This document shows positions 1 through 12,341 of a stretch of DNA of 64,000 nt, one piece after another. The translations under genes and the position numbers were made by a program. The first letter of the stretch is position 1; every line of letters begins with the position of its first letter. Source of the DNA: Eretmocerus hayati (Eukaryota; Arthropoda; Insecta; Hymenoptera; Aphelinidae); assembly GCA_029851415.1 (NCBI GenBank), contig CM056741.1, positions 176,001,021-176,065,020 on the forward strand, read 5' to 3'. The notes below the pieces were generated by a model. It did no database searches and was not told where the DNA came from. It saw only the letters and a list, made by a program, of their open reading frames with translations.

Positions 1-3000
1 GCACCACCAGAAAATTTTATCACACCTAAACGCAAATCTCGGCATCCGCATGACGAAACTCCAACAAAAAGAACAAGAGTGAGATTTTTCAATTTCATGT
101 TTTCAACAATAAGCGATATTGTGTGCCAGAAAAACTCATTCATGAGTAAAAGTATCATAAACTAGCATCAACTCTCCATGACAAGCTTCGGAGGTATCGA
201 ATCCTTGGATTCGAATATCTTGATGTGAGCTTGGGAGACGGTCGTATATCCATCAATATTATAAAAGTATCATAAATTTGAAAATCTATCTAAGTTCATT
301 CATGCGATTAATCAATCATCAATAAACCAATGTATTCATAATTCCTCAGATTGTGACCGACGACGGCGCTCCTGATATGGATAATCATAGGGTAAGTGAT
401 GAAAGAGCAAGATTTGAGCCCGTGAAAATTTACTGAATTTCGCATCCCTTATATTACATCATGTTTTCAGAGATTTTCAGCTTTATCAGAAAGTAGCCCA
501 GTCCCAAGACGCTCATTGTTTCCTCCAGTAGGTGAACAAGCTTCGAACCTTATGATCCTTCAAAATTCGATAGAACCGCATGAGGCTCCTGAACAACCGT
601 TGATAGATTTACAAGCAGCTGACGAGACTATCGAACCTGAGGGTGCATATTACGTCCCACAAAATAATTCTGTGCGTCTACAGTGAGTACATGGACATAA
701 GTGATATATTGAAAATAATACTCGCTCACATTATCAAGCTCGACAGTAATATAATTTCTGTTTGATGAAGTATGTTTACATGTATTACTCAGCTCACACC
801 AAGTAAGTGTTACAGTGCACGGTTACACATGGGTTACATGTTACGAGTAACAGTACACAACACAGTCACAGCTAAACATCCATCACACCCCCCAGCCCAA
901 TAGGACTCCAAGAGAGGACCTGAGAATTCTCTCTCCTTAAGGCTTAGGGGAAATAAAATGTTTACATTTCGATTTTTACAGATCACTGAGTAGCACAAAC
1001 GACCAAAACACTAATTCAAGTGATGCATTTTCTCTTGCGCCATTAGAAGTCCTCGAAAAGCCAAAACGTCGAAAGAGAGCAAAAAAGGCTCAGTCGAATG
1101 TCATTGACGAAGAGCGACAACTCAATCGTCTCAACGATGACCCGTACATAGAAACGAGAGTGAGTACCAAAACGTACATACCTATATCAAATAATTTGTT
1201 ATACTAACGAGGAGCTCTTCATTATTTGTATTAGCCTCGTGGATCAATTCGCCCCAAGGTGTCACAAAAAGTACCAGCGAATAATTTACTTGCGATACCA
1301 GCTACAGCCATAAAAATAACTCCAATGCCAAGATTAGCAACACGTATTTGGGCAGCACCATTAATTCGTCTTTTCAATGATCACATCAAAGATATCTGTG
1401 ACTTCCCCCTAGGTGATTAAATTGTTTAATGGAAGAGCTTTTCAACAATCCATCCAACATCAAAAATTGGTATTGATGACATTTTTCAGATATTTCAAAG
1501 CATGGAACGCCCAGAGATATACCCGCGAGAAAATTGCCACATGTTTCCAGCAACTCTTCAAAGTGTCGACGCAAGTCTAAATCGGTTCCAGACTCGAATC
1601 CCACTACTCCGGCACGGCGAACAGAACAATTGTCTCCGCGACCAGATTTCCAGGAAGATCAACCTCAATCGGTTCAAAACCTGAATGATGATGAAGGTGT
1701 ATTCCAAAATGATGAAGTCCTGATACCTCCAATAAATGAATGCCCGCCACAATCTCATCTAGCTGTGACTCCAACAAATGTCAGGTTCGTACAGTTATTC
1801 ACTCTGACTCAAAACTTAAATCAATCCTTTTTTTGAATGCGGATAATAACGAGATTTAAAATCTTGCTGTGGGCTTACTATATACCAATTTCTCAGGTTA
1901 TGCATCCATTTTTTACCCAGTGATCAATGAAAGCTGTCTTTTATAAATTTGCAATAGCTCAGAAACAAATAATAAGCATTGAACAACACTCCGTGAGTCA
2001 TTCTCAAGATAATCTCAGGATCATGAGTTTAATCTTTTCAATCGGATGAGTTAAAAAAAATCTGTAATTTCACAGTGGGTGGGTATAGGTTGTAATACTC
2101 TAACCATGCTAACCATGTACATCACAGCGCTGCATCAGGATTGAATACATTTTTCAATCATTCGAATCATTCATCACCAAACTAGCAACTTATCATATGA
2201 GACTTCATCAGGATAAATGACGAAGGTTTAAAAATAAGATACATGGATTACTTCGCCCGTAGGTTTGAAATAAATTTAACCGCATTATCTCGATCTGAAG
2301 AGCAACCTTTTGTTCCTTTCTCAAAAAGAAAGAGTTGTATTGGTGACAAGAGATTGTTTTCTAATTTCTTCACTCCAATCCATTTTTCATTCTAAAAATC
2401 ATTCAGCTTCAACCATTTTGTTTGTTTCGCCGAGATCTTTCGATTGTAGGTCACACTTTTGTTTTCCTCGATTATCCCTGCCACCTCGCCATGGTAAAAA
2501 TTTATCTTTATATATGTGTGTGTGCGATGTTTTTCCGTGCACCCGTTCTGCTGAACCACGTGAACCCTTCCATCGATCTTTCTGAGATTTATGTGAGTGG
2601 TAGATTACCACCCAAAGAACTGTGTGCTGGAAGGATTCACAGATCAATTTATCAAACATTTTTCCATTTATGCGTCTGAAAAGAAGTCAAATTTTTCCAA
2701 AAATTGATTATTTTATACACAAATCTTTTCGTCCACAATTTTCATACCAAACTTTTGGTTACTTCAAGAGGCACTTTTTGGCTATTCTTCGGCACTTGGT
2801 TGATGTCAATTTTTCATTTTCATCTATTATCATCGTTTAAATCATTAATTTTGCATCACTCACAAAAAAGTCACGTAATATATCTTTCTTATTTATTTAA
2901 CGAAATTCCGTATGAACAAATCGATTCATCATAGCAAACCGAACATTTCATTAGCTTCCTCAAACTTTCTTTAGAAGGTCCTTTTAGTAGATATTTTCAA

Positions 3001-3350
3001 GAAATCGAAACGAATCTTCGGGAAATTTTACATTTTTATTTTCCAAGACGCATGAGGCGAAAACGATTTGATAGAGTGATGTGCAACTTTGGGTGGTCAT
3101 CTACTACATATATAAATTTCAGGAATATCGATGGAAGGGTTCAGGAGAAACGGGTGCACGAAAAAAAAGAACGCACACACACGTATACATGAACTGCCTC
3201 TGTGAAGAACCATTCTTCTTGTCCATATCAAGTTAGAGGAAATAAAAGTGTTACCCTATCAATCGAAAGATCTCGGCGAGAGGAACAGAATGGTGAAAGC
3301 CCTGTAAATGAATATTTTTAGGATAAAAAATGCACGAGTCTGTTAGTGTG

Positions 3351-3414
<64 letters not shown>

Positions 3415-6045
3415 AGGGGGGGTGTCTTCCCTCGATCAACTATATTTCTTATCAAACCTTCGACCGATCTTGTTGAAATTCATACGACTTGTAAATGACC
3501 TTCCAAGGATGTGCTGAGAGGATTTACAGCTCGCTCTATCAAACCATTTTCGATTTATGCGTCTTGAATAGTGAAAATCTAAACATTTTCATGTAGTTGA
3601 TTATTTTATCCACAAATATCTTTTCAAAAACTCTCTGATCCAATTTTAGGCAACCTCCACGACCATCTCTTCGCGATTTCTCATCGAACGGTCAATGCCC
3701 AGTTTTCATTTTTATCCAATTCTACCATTAAGATGATACATTTTTTCACCATCCAAAGTAAAAGTACGTGCAATAATTGGTTTTCTATTCGTTTAAAAGA
3801 AATTCCCGGTCATTCCATCGATTAATTATGGCAAAATGAGCATTTTATCAGCTTAGTCTGAATGTTGATACGTAGACTTTTTAGAAGATATCCTTTAAAA
3901 ATTAAACCAAATTTTTGAAAAATGTACGTATCCTATTTTCTAAGAGGCATATATCGAATACGGTTCATTGGAATAAACTGTGAATCTTTATAGCACATCC
4001 TTGTGTGCTCATCTCCCATCCAAATGCGTGTATCTGTCCGATGGTCCGAGAAAACGTCATATTTTGCAATGAGAAAGTATTCTGCTAATCTCTTTTAGCA
4101 TAGCGTGTTTATTCCGACGCGTTTCGGATGTCTTAGTACATCCTTCTTCAGGGCACAATCACATTAAAATTTACCTTGACATAGTGTCAAATTGTCAACG
4201 TTTTGGTTTTTAACAGGCAAACAACAATTATATGAATGCTCCTGGAGCATTCTTTACACCATCATTTCTCTGAGGCCATCGATTACGATGTTGATAAATA
4301 CCTCTGTGAGACCATACTATTTCGAAATTTTTAGCTAAAAATTTTTGGTACCTTTATGGCCGAGTAATATGCCAGGTTCTAAAATTTTGCATTAGTAATC
4401 AACTTTGTTCTAGAGCATTTTACTCAAAACTGATATTATTAGTTCCAACTTTCACTCCGCATCTACTTTTGTAAAGTAGAGTTTACTTCACACCTCAGGT
4501 CACCGGCTACAGTAAGACCCGAGAATCTAATGCCATCTCCATCTCAAGGGATGCAGGTACCTGACCCAGTTCCTGAAACAGACAACACTTTTTTGCCAAG
4601 AAGACACACAGAATCCATGGAACGCCAGTCTGCAGAGTCATCGTAAGTGTCTGATCACAAGCAACACTTTTCCTCATGTGCCAAGGTTCAACAATTAATC
4701 GTATGCAATATTATACCCACAATAGATTTCTTTCTTTGAATATCATTTCTCGACATCATGCCTAATGTTTCAAGAATAGTATGAAAGTACAGTCAAATTT
4801 GTCTAAAAAGGACCTGAAGGAGCAACAATTTTTCACACTTAGAGAAGTTTCCCATACAGAGGTTTAAAATAACCTAAGTTCCATTAACACAGGTTTCTCA
4901 TGTATTCCACAAACTTATCATCCATGCGGAAGTCAATTCTTAGTTAACATTCATCAAATTTTCATGCATGGCTGGTGGAGTGGACTTGAAGTCCGTGGTC
5001 ACCATGATGCAAATACTCATGTATATGAAAATAGCTCATCAGTTACATTCATCAAACCCTCCAATATAAAAAAGCTCAAAACCCTCCTCATTTCCAAAAT
5101 CGATTACTTTTTTTTTTGTATTTTCGATGAGCTGAATTTTCGATCGTACATAAAGCAAAGCAAATCAGCAAGCCACTTATCCCTTTCGATACAACGTGAT
5201 CCTCATTCTGCACATTTGAGAGAGTGGCGTACTTTTCGGAATTCTGAATTCTTTGACCACCTCTTCTCTTGCATTCCCCCTCTTAACAGTCTCAATTATT
5301 TTCAATTTGTCACTAGCTGACTTTGTCTCTTTTCCATTCGACTGATCCTCGAGTTCGATTAATGCGAATAGTTGTGAGCATTGCGTTCGAGTTACGGAGT
5401 TCCCCCTCAATTCGGTTCCAGATATATACTGCCAATGGCTTGCAAGTTACATATTCCAGTTAGGAAGGTTTTTTGTCCCACTAGAAGGATTTTGCGCAAG
5501 GAGTAGGAATGTTTGAGAGTCGCACTTGGACAAGTTCGATTATAATATTTCATCAGACTCATGCATACACTCATGCACACTTTTCTCGTTGAGAGAAAGC
5601 TTACAATAAGTTTCCAATCTTTAGGAATTCTGATTCTCAGTCACCAAAGCGGGTTGACTCAATATTGACTCAAGTAGAATTCTATGAAGTCCTAGTAAGG
5701 ATGTGGAGTATTTGTGCACAGTCTGAACGAGGGGACAAGGCTCTGACCTACTTGGAGTTTGATGATATCTTACCTCCCCAAGAATCATCCATCCAAGAAC
5801 TTATTATATATTTCATGTACTGTTGTGGTAAGCAATTTTTGCGATTCTCAAATAGTCGAGTCACATTAGTATGCCATAATTCAACGAATCTTCCGATTTC
5901 AGAATTAGAAAAGCAATCTAAGCTTTTGCTTAGACAAAATGTACCTTACAAAGGAGTTTCGATTATCGAATTGGAAGAAGAGAGAGAAAAAGAGTCAGAG
6001 ACTCCCATAGACTCGGAGGATTCTTTTGATAAGAGCTCCAGCTGA
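1..6045 (+). CDS. Kleisin-family cohesin subunit (RAD21/REC8-like), 3' part, nine exons, 5' end outside window
   Basis: Splicing nine segments keeps one open frame of 490 codons: 1-78 (partial), 350-391, 471-682, 982-1159, 1235-1412, 1490-1784, 4499-4642, 5625-5827 and 5903-6045 (TGA). Every intron is GT-AG and every phase matches. Kleisins close the SMC1-SMC3 cohesin ring in the nucleus: the N-terminus binds SMC3 and the C-terminal winged helix binds SMC1. The winged helix is visible in the last two exons (about residues 385-470): a TQVEFY helix start, an ...LTYLEF... turn, then FMYCC-E-LEKQSKLLLRQ followed by PYKGVSII. This matches the family pattern FY..LVLK.Q..I.L.Q..PY.DI. A basic PKRRKRAKK patch (exon 4) looks like the nuclear-localisation region of RAD21, and IWAAPLIRLF resembles the central LWNNRLLKLF segment. 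An acidic Ser/Glu tail follows the domain. The middle is diverged and low-complexity, which favours a REC8/RAD21L-type meiotic paralogue over RAD21, but this is inference. Missing: the N-terminal SMC3-binding domain. Confidence 0.8.
2375..3335. repeat. Old foldback (imperfect inverted repeat) inside the 2.7-kb kleisin intron
   Basis: The left arm (about 2375-2600) reads as the inverted complement of the right arm (about 3115-3335). Matching blocks include CGCCGAGATCTTTCGATTG near 2430 against CAATCGAAAGATCTCGGCG near 3260, and GTGCACCCGTT...CCTTCCATCGAT near 2535-2577 against its complement near 3128-3162. The arms are diverged, with indels, so this is an old insertion. No clear target-site duplication was seen. 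Confidence 0.6.
2560..3985. repeat. Diverged tandem duplication in the kleisin intron, period about 0.9 kb
   Basis: About 500 bp starting near 2570 reappears starting near 3460 in the same orientation. Both copies carry the same series of landmarks: CGATCTT..TGA.ATT, GTGCTG..AGGATT.ACAG, ATCAA.CATTTT..ATTTATGCGTCT, TGATTATTTTAT.CACAAAT, then an AGAAG...CCTTT block and an AAG..GCAT end. Copy 1 is part of the foldback's loop side, and the GT microsatellite lies between the copies. Confidence 0.6.
3355..3412. repeat. (GT)n microsatellite
   Basis: About 29 uninterrupted GT units followed by a G-run (GGAGGGGGGG). It sits inside the 2.7-kb intron of the kleisin gene, between the two duplicated blocks. 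Confidence 0.97.
4103..4155 (-). ncRNA. Hammerhead-like ribozyme motif, Penelope-like-element type (degenerate)
   Basis: Read on the minus strand the segment carries CTGAAGA (fits the core CUGANGA), then a perfect 6-bp stem GGATGT/ACATCC closed by a 6-nt loop, then GAAAC, a minimal two-pair stem III and GTC at the cleavage position (GAAACGCGTC). This order and the short stem III are those of the hammerheads known in Penelope-like retroelements. One extra A separates the core from stem II, and stem I shows only about two pairs (CC/GG) here, so self-cleavage as a monomer is doubtful. It lies in the kleisin intron on the opposite strand. A chance hairpin is possible, but the full order of core blocks makes a retroelement relic the better reading. 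Confidence 0.35.
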
Positions 6046-6707
6046 AGATGATTTTATTCAGATGGCAGTCGATTGCATAGAATGAGTTAGTTTTTCGCCG
6101 AGCTTCTGAAACGATTGTTTTAAACAATTTAGATTCAACTAAATGAGAAAATCAATGGATGAGTAAGAGAGACTCGGAAAATCTCGTAAATAATTTTTAA
6201 AGTTAGTTTATTTTTTAAAGTTATTATTTGAGGATTACCGTGTTTTTATCTAGTGACGTCTACGGAAATCTCTCATTTTCTGTGAATCAACTTGAGTTGA
6301 ATTTGAGACGAATGTTTTCATAGAGATAGTTTCCCTGTACTTCGAAAATGTTTCATATACTTATTATTGGTACGGACTTTTTCATTTTATCCACATCAAA
6401 AATTGAATGTTTAATCGTAAGAAACATATACACAAATACTATGTATCGTATATCTATTATGTATGATGGCATGCGAAACTCGCCTTTTTAGAAACATTGC
6501 TTGCTACAAAGGAGCGGTATTGGATTATTTTCTAAACCTATCGCGGATACACTCACTGTTAATCTGTAACAGCCATCTAATTAAGTTGTGTCATAAGCAC
6601 TGATGAGTTACTATGATATTTGTCTGTCTGATGTTAAGTTAATTTGGCTTTTGCCATCTTTAGTGAAGTGTATACAAAGATTGTCAAGTTTTCAGTGAAG
6701 AACCAGT

Positions 6708-6713
6708 AATAAA
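6708..6713 (+). terminator. Candidate poly(A) signal of the kleisin gene
   Basis: AATAAA about 660 bases after the kleisin stop codon. The 6046-6990 stretch is AT-rich with no sustained open frame and is read here as 3' UTR plus intergenic DNA. Assignment rests on the hexamer and position only. Confidence 0.35.
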
Positions 6714-7000
6714 TTTCAAAGTTTCCAAAGAATGAAGGTTGAAACAAAGTTCATCTTCGTGTTATTTTTTAGTTTCTTCCTCAGTTCCTTCTGCCTTTTA
6801 CTACGTAGGCTTCTGACAGTTTATGGTATTGCAAAATAAGACTCAGTTTTTGCGAGACGGAATGTACATTCATACATTGTATCATTCGTTATTTCTATAA
6901 AAAGTGTTCTGCAAAGTTTTTTGAGACTTGAGCATATGGAGTTACTTACATTTTGATTTTTGGATTACTCTTCAATGAAAAAAAATTGGTATGATTGAGG

Positions 7001-8757
7001 ATGGCAAGATGCATAAGATCATTAGAAAACGCGTTAGTACTCACGCTTGCGGACGGAAAGGTGCAAAGTTCCAAAGATCTCCCTTACTTTGCTGCAGATG
7101 AGGGATTCCGCATAAAACCGCTTTGTTGGCAGCTCCCTGTTGCATCTTCTGATGAGCGCAAAATCCTTTTGATGAAGACTGATGTGAGTTATTTACACTC
7201 TCATACATGATATGCGCCAAAGATTACTCTATTGGTTGATATGGAAGATGGTAAGAGTCAGGAGGACATTTTTCTGGAGCTTGCTGGAGCTGCTCATCGT
7301 TGAATTCGAGGCATGTCAATATCAACGTCAAATGTCGATGGTCACAGAAACCGACTAAGACAAGGTAAATGCGTGTCGATTGCTTTATCACATCCGTGAA
7401 AAATGTCGATTGTTAGTTTGCGATTATATTCTTGCTTCTTTTGCAGCATATTGGCAAGCAAGCCTCAAAGCCTTAGGGCAAATTGGACGTAACGCAGGTG
7501 CGATGAGCGACTCTTGAATGGAATGTCAAGGTGCGTTTAGCGAGATCGAGGATATATCGAGGATACGTGCAGCTCTCCCCGGAAGTAATTGAATGTATAT
7601 TATTGCAACGGTTAAGATGAGTGTGAAGAATTTCCTCTACAAGGTAAGTTACGCCGATGTGTTCTCCATCTGATGTCAGTTCGTGTTTCATCGATCGACT
7701 CGTTCATTGATCGACTGACTCTAGAGTCATTTTCCACCCATGACCGTATTCTATTTCAAGCTTGTTATTTTGTTTCTGATCGGTTGGAAATATCCCTGGA
7801 AATAATACTAATCTAGTTTACAATCGCAGTGAATATTCTTAGAATATTTTATGCATGGTAGATAGCAATATATTAAAAGCATACTTTAATGAGGAGCACT
7901 CGGGAGCAAGGTATTGAAACGTCTCGTTGCTCGTGCACTTAAATTCAAATAAGACTAATAACGTCGAGAATATCCACAATCGTCTTCAATTTGTCATATT
8001 AATTTATACTTTTCGCTTTCATCGACCAGTGTATATAGCGACCCTGAACGCATACATGCTTTGGAAAAATCTTGTAAAAAGCCAGAAGTATCGGTTTGAC
8101 GATTCCGATGGATTAAGGAATGCAATTAAGTAAACTTGATAGCTCACATGACAATACTTTGAATACGCAAGTCTCGGGGGTGTGAATCGAGATCTTTTCT
8201 TAATTCATTGCTCTCCAGTATGACGTTTCTCGCTCCTCCTTCAACTAAATCTTACAATATCAGAGATTGCTATAAGAAATACTCAAATGACTGGAGTTTT
8301 TTGTCAATTGAGGAGACGCATAACGCATTCACGACAGATTGTCACACATTCCATCAGCCGCGCAAGGAGTTGAAACTGGATCATGTGAAAGACAGTTGTG
8401 ATTGTGCTGGGATGAAGTAAGGTATTTCTCATCCAATAGACCAACATCCACTTGGAGTCAAGTTTGACGAGAAAGGGATCTCGTTTTTGACGTTATTAGT
8501 CTACGAAAAAAAGCTTATAGAGTATCATTGAGGAGAATCTAATCAAACTTTGAATTCCGCATGTGTCAAATGGAAATCCTTGGCTCGATCCTTATTGATT
8601 TCGCTCTTTGATTGTAATCGATTCTAAAATTTGCTTTGAATCAAACTTCAATTGAAAGAGCACCCAAAACACAAAAGTTTCACAAAATAGCTATATGTCA
8701 CAAAATCAAATTGAGCATTGCATTTACTTATTATATTTTTTAGGAAGAGCTGATTGA
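7001..8757 (+). other. Exon-like fragments of an unrecognised small gene or pseudogene
   Basis: Three pieces look coding. (a) ATG at 7001 opens 61 codons (MARCIRSLENALVLTLADGK...ILLMKTD) ending at a GTGAGT donor at 7184. (b) A short open piece (LLVDMEDG) ends at GTAAGA near 7244, and another open piece sits around 7440-7500 after a TTTTGCAG acceptor. (c) An exon at 8219-8415 follows a pyrimidine-rich CTCTCCAG acceptor and ends at a GTAAGG donor. It reads MTFLAPPSTKSYNIRD...CDCAGM, and splicing to the TTTTTTAG acceptor near 8742 would add a few residues and a stop. Stops between the pieces and one implied intron of about 35 bases argue for decay or a wrong join. I do not recognise the family. 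Confidence 0.25.
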
Positions 8758-8769
8758 AGTGACGACTTC

Positions 8770-9423
8770 ATGTCCAAGATCAAACCGAGATGCAATCAAA
8801 CTTTTGCATGGCCAGCGAATCCAAACCGTCGAAAAATACAAGCATGTACCAAACGCACATGCGATGCATCGGTGAAAGCTCTGTTATCATCGTTGGCATC
8901 ATACAGCTCATCATCCCTTCCACCCCCAATGCACTTACACTTATCATACATGGATGAAAATTTTGCCGCCACCGCTTTAATCAGAAAAGCCGCATGCGCA
9001 AGTGCTCAGCTGCTGCTCGACTGGTGGCGGCACATCAGGGCTTCTCGCCAACATCAAACTCAAATAACTCGTGGCTTTTCAGTCTCGGCGTTGGCGGCCA
9101 ACCGCGAGGTTCGTTTGGTCAAATCCTGCACGTTATGCTCTTCGTGTCGTGGCCGTGAATCCGTGTGAGCACGTTTGTTATACGACTTGACAGAGTGCGG
9201 TGCGGTGCGGTGCGTGAGACCGTCCTCGCCGCCCTTTCACCGAGTCTCAGAGCAGCCTCTGCCACATGCTGCGGGGAAAAAAACTTGTGCGGACGACCCG
9301 GCATCAGAAGGAGCATCATCAATTCATCGAGGAGAATATAGTAGCAGACAGCGCTAACGGGATGTCGTTGTAGAGATCCGGATGCCCCAGCAGCCTCAAG
9401 GAGGTCATCGTCATCGATCCGAG
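8770..9423 (+). promoter_or_regulatory. GC/CpG-rich block, candidate promoter and 5' UTR
   Basis: Base composition changes sharply here from AT-rich to GC-rich. CpG is frequent, with a short GCGGT tandem near 9196-9215 and several purine/pyrimidine-balanced blocks typical of a transcribed 5' leader. It ends in a short ATG exon with a good splice donor. No TATA box or initiator could be assigned. Long overlapping frames on both strands in this block are composition effects. Confidence 0.4.
9382..9423 (+). CDS. Candidate first coding exon (14 codons) of an unidentified gene
   Basis: ATG at 9382 is preceded in frame by TAG (9371-9373) and begins MPQQPQGGHRHRSE. The exon closes at a GTATGT donor at 9424 in phase 0. 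The start lies at the 3' end of the CpG-rich block, where a first exon is expected. The sequence is Gln/Gly/His-rich and too short to name a family. The next exon must be phase 0. The exon candidate at 12786-12908 fits this phase, but the join is unproven and the partner may lie beyond the window. If so, much of the rest of the window is intron. Confidence 0.35.
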
Positions 9424-11308
9424 GTATGTAAACTCTTCTTCGAGAGCAATGTGCGAGAAGCACCGGCTGTGCTATTTATACAGGTACCAGACTCTAAACA
9501 GATGTGCTCCAGAGCGCGTCTCTCATCTCCCCGTCTATATCACTTATACTTACACACTCTTTTATCTGTCTATCCGGTTTCCTTTTTGTCTCTGGTGCAA
9601 TTTACTATCTCTTGATGAGTTGCAGATGTTTCATTCATTTAACAGTGGGTCAGATTGTCAAAACCGTTGCGGCCTCCCTTTTCGTTTATTTTGACAAACA
9701 TTCAGCAGTGTATTGACAACCGCGAAAATTTGAAGAAGTGCCAGCAGTTTGATGACTGAGCATCAATGACACTCTTATCTCGGTTCATGTTCTCTCCCTT
9801 CAATGTCTTTCAGTACAGTACAAAAGTCCTCATGTAGACAAGAGTAGCAGACAAGCTTTCCGACTGTTTTATAGGTTATGTGTATATTTTACTCCGTTGA
9901 GCCGCTCTGCAGCTGCACTCAGCGCACACCTGGTACCTCTACCTGTTTTTTTTTTCAACCGTTTGCCCTTATCTTTTTTTTTTTTTTTTCCATTACAATG
10001 AATCATTTTCGAGTTATTCGCAGATTGAAAATATTTTCCAACTACTATTTGAAAACATGTAGAGAATTTCACTCGTCGTGTGAGCAATAATCCATCCTTT
10101 CCGAGCTTTTGAATGAATTTTTAGCAAGCCACTCTTTCAAAAAGCGAGAGATGCAGTATGTAAGCTCTTCGAAGTGGCTATTCGGAGCTGAGGACAAACT
10201 TTGCCCGGGCTAGGTCAGGTGCATACAGGCTTTGCAAGCAAGCAATGTGATGTATACTTACTTTACCCTACGCGATATGCACGCATGAATAAGCAATTCG
10301 TTCAGAGAGCGAATAGGTAACGTTTGGGTTGAATCCCGCCCCAGTTATCATTCATGCTTTTCAGTCCTCTACTCTATATAAGTTCTCACCCCGAAAGCCT
10401 TATCAAGTTTGAATCATTCTATCGTTGGATCGACAAATACTTACCCAAAAGTATACATAGGTACACACGTAATACTCTCGTATGGCACACGGCCATCTCA
10501 TTTCGAAAACAATGGAGTCGAATTTTCATCGGGAACAATGCAAAACTCTCGAGATATGCAAAAGTCTGAGAGAAAAATAATACCGTATCGGATATTGAAC
10601 CGGTCTATACACTGATGGTACGAAGCTTCATTTTTTGGTGGTAGATATCTCCGCATGGCTTGTAAATTACAGATTGAAAAGAGGCTTTTATTTTTCGCAA
10701 CAACAGCAGCAGCTTCCAATAGCCAATTTTCGTCCTGTATCTTTTGGAGCATCGTCGTCGTACCTATATAATTCTGAGGTCTTTGACGCGATTCGCACAG
10801 AGGTGCACAGAGGCCAATCGTTGAGTATTATAGAGAGTCGTGATGCATGCGGGAGAAACCCGGAACCAGTTTTTGCGGCTGACTCCATCATCAGAGGCCG
10901 TTCGTCAGCCTTTTACTTACCATGCTCTCGTCAAGAATGTGCCGTCGTTTCGAATTGCTTTCTTTATTTTCATTTTTAGATTCTGGACCGGCGAATTTTT
11001 CGATGATGAACCATTGCCACTTTTTTTAGGAATAGTTTATTACGATATTGGACCCTTGTCAGCTTCGCTATAAGACTTTCCTCGAGATTTTCTTAGAAAG
11101 AGGGTTTAGATTAGATTTTAAGTCACGCGTTGTCAAGAATATTTTCACTATAGAGCCTTTGATATATTATATGATTTTTCTTGTTATTGCAAAAAATATT
11201 GTGGTTGCAAGGATAGATTGTAGCAGGTTGTTGCCATCTTCGTGCGCTAATGAATAGGTGTATACATACATCGGTATACATTGCTGCTGGATGATCACGT
11301 ACTGCTAC
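9424..11308. other. Non-coding AT-rich stretch
   Basis: Poly-T tracts near 9951 and 9976, short overlapping open frames without codon character, and no inverted repeat or splice-supported exon that I could see. Probably intron or intergenic. Confidence 0.5.
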
Positions 11309-11311
11309 TTA

Positions 11312-12341
11312 TAGGTAGTTAAATTACCCTCGAAATTCGATCACTAAGTGGCTAAACTCGTTACAACACGACGTGTGGGGGTTCAAACCATAGGTACTAC
11401 CTTCAATAATCAACATCAACAAGAATTATTGTTTAAAAATTGGGGCGCGGTATAAATAAACAATAAAAACATGCATTTTTTGACCTTTTCCTCGGTTTTT
11501 CCTCAATAAGTCGGAAAATATTAATTTTTTGAAAAAATTTGTGGAATAACTTTTTGTAGATCTTTGAAAGATCTACAAAATTGGTCTGAACACTTTTCGT
11601 CGCAAACTGCAACCCTTTGGAGTTATTCCTCATCAAAATCGAAATCGAATTTGTTTAAACAAATTCGCTGAAATTGTTTATAACGGGCTCAAACTATTTT
11701 TCTTGAATTTGGAGCAAAAAAGGTCTGTAGATATTTTTTCCTAAACTTGATCGTTTTCGAGTAATGGGAATGGCCGATTCCGCGCCACGACTTGCCACCC
11801 TCAATGAGGCGCTTGCATGAATGCACTTGGGGTTGCAAGTCGTGGCGCGGAATCGGCCATTCCCATTACTCGAAAACGATCAAGTTTAGGAAAAATTATC
11901 TACAGACCTTTTTTGCTCCAAATTCACTGGATTATCTTAGAAAAATAGTTTGAGCCCGTTATAAACAATTTCAGCGAATTTGTTTAAACAAATTCGATTT
12001 CGACTTTGATGAGGAATAACTCCAAAGGGTTGCAGTTTGCGACGAAAAGTGTTCAGACCAATTTTGTAGATCTTTCAAAGATCTATACAAAAAGTTATTC
12101 CACAAATTTTTTCAAAAAGTTGATACTTTCCGACTTATTGGGGAAAAACCGAGAAAAAGGTCAAAAAATGCATGTTTCTATTGTTTATTTATACCGCGCC
12201 CCAATTTTTAAACAATAATTCTTAATAATATCGATTATTGAAGGTACTACCTATCGTTTGAACCCACAAACGTCGTGTTGTACAGAGTTTAGCCACTTTC
12301 TCGCGCCAGGAGCGTCTTTTCGGGGGTAGTTTAACTACCTA
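11312..12341. mobile_element. Palindromic foldback element, 1030 bp, with TTA flanks
   Basis: The whole element is one inverted repeat with arms of about 480 bp around a centre near 11826. Left terminus TAGGTAGTTAAATTACCC, right terminus GGGTAGTTTAACTACCTA. Both ends are flanked by TTA (11309-11311 and 12342-12344), a likely 3-bp target-site duplication; TWA duplications are known for PIF/Harbinger elements. Each arm carries the same open frame (complement of 11433-11636 and forward 12006-12218), but one copy is frame-shifted, so this is mirrored sequence and not a gene. No transposase is encoded; it is non-autonomous. The arms share a TTTGTTTAAACAAA core with the foldbacks near 21.5 and 63.6 kb. 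Confidence 0.85.

Noticed and set aside
9119..9463. 114-codon minus-strand gene in the CpG-rich block
   Set aside because: Stop codons are rare in GC-rich DNA, and the + strand has the ATG exon with a splice donor, so the frame is probably a shadow.
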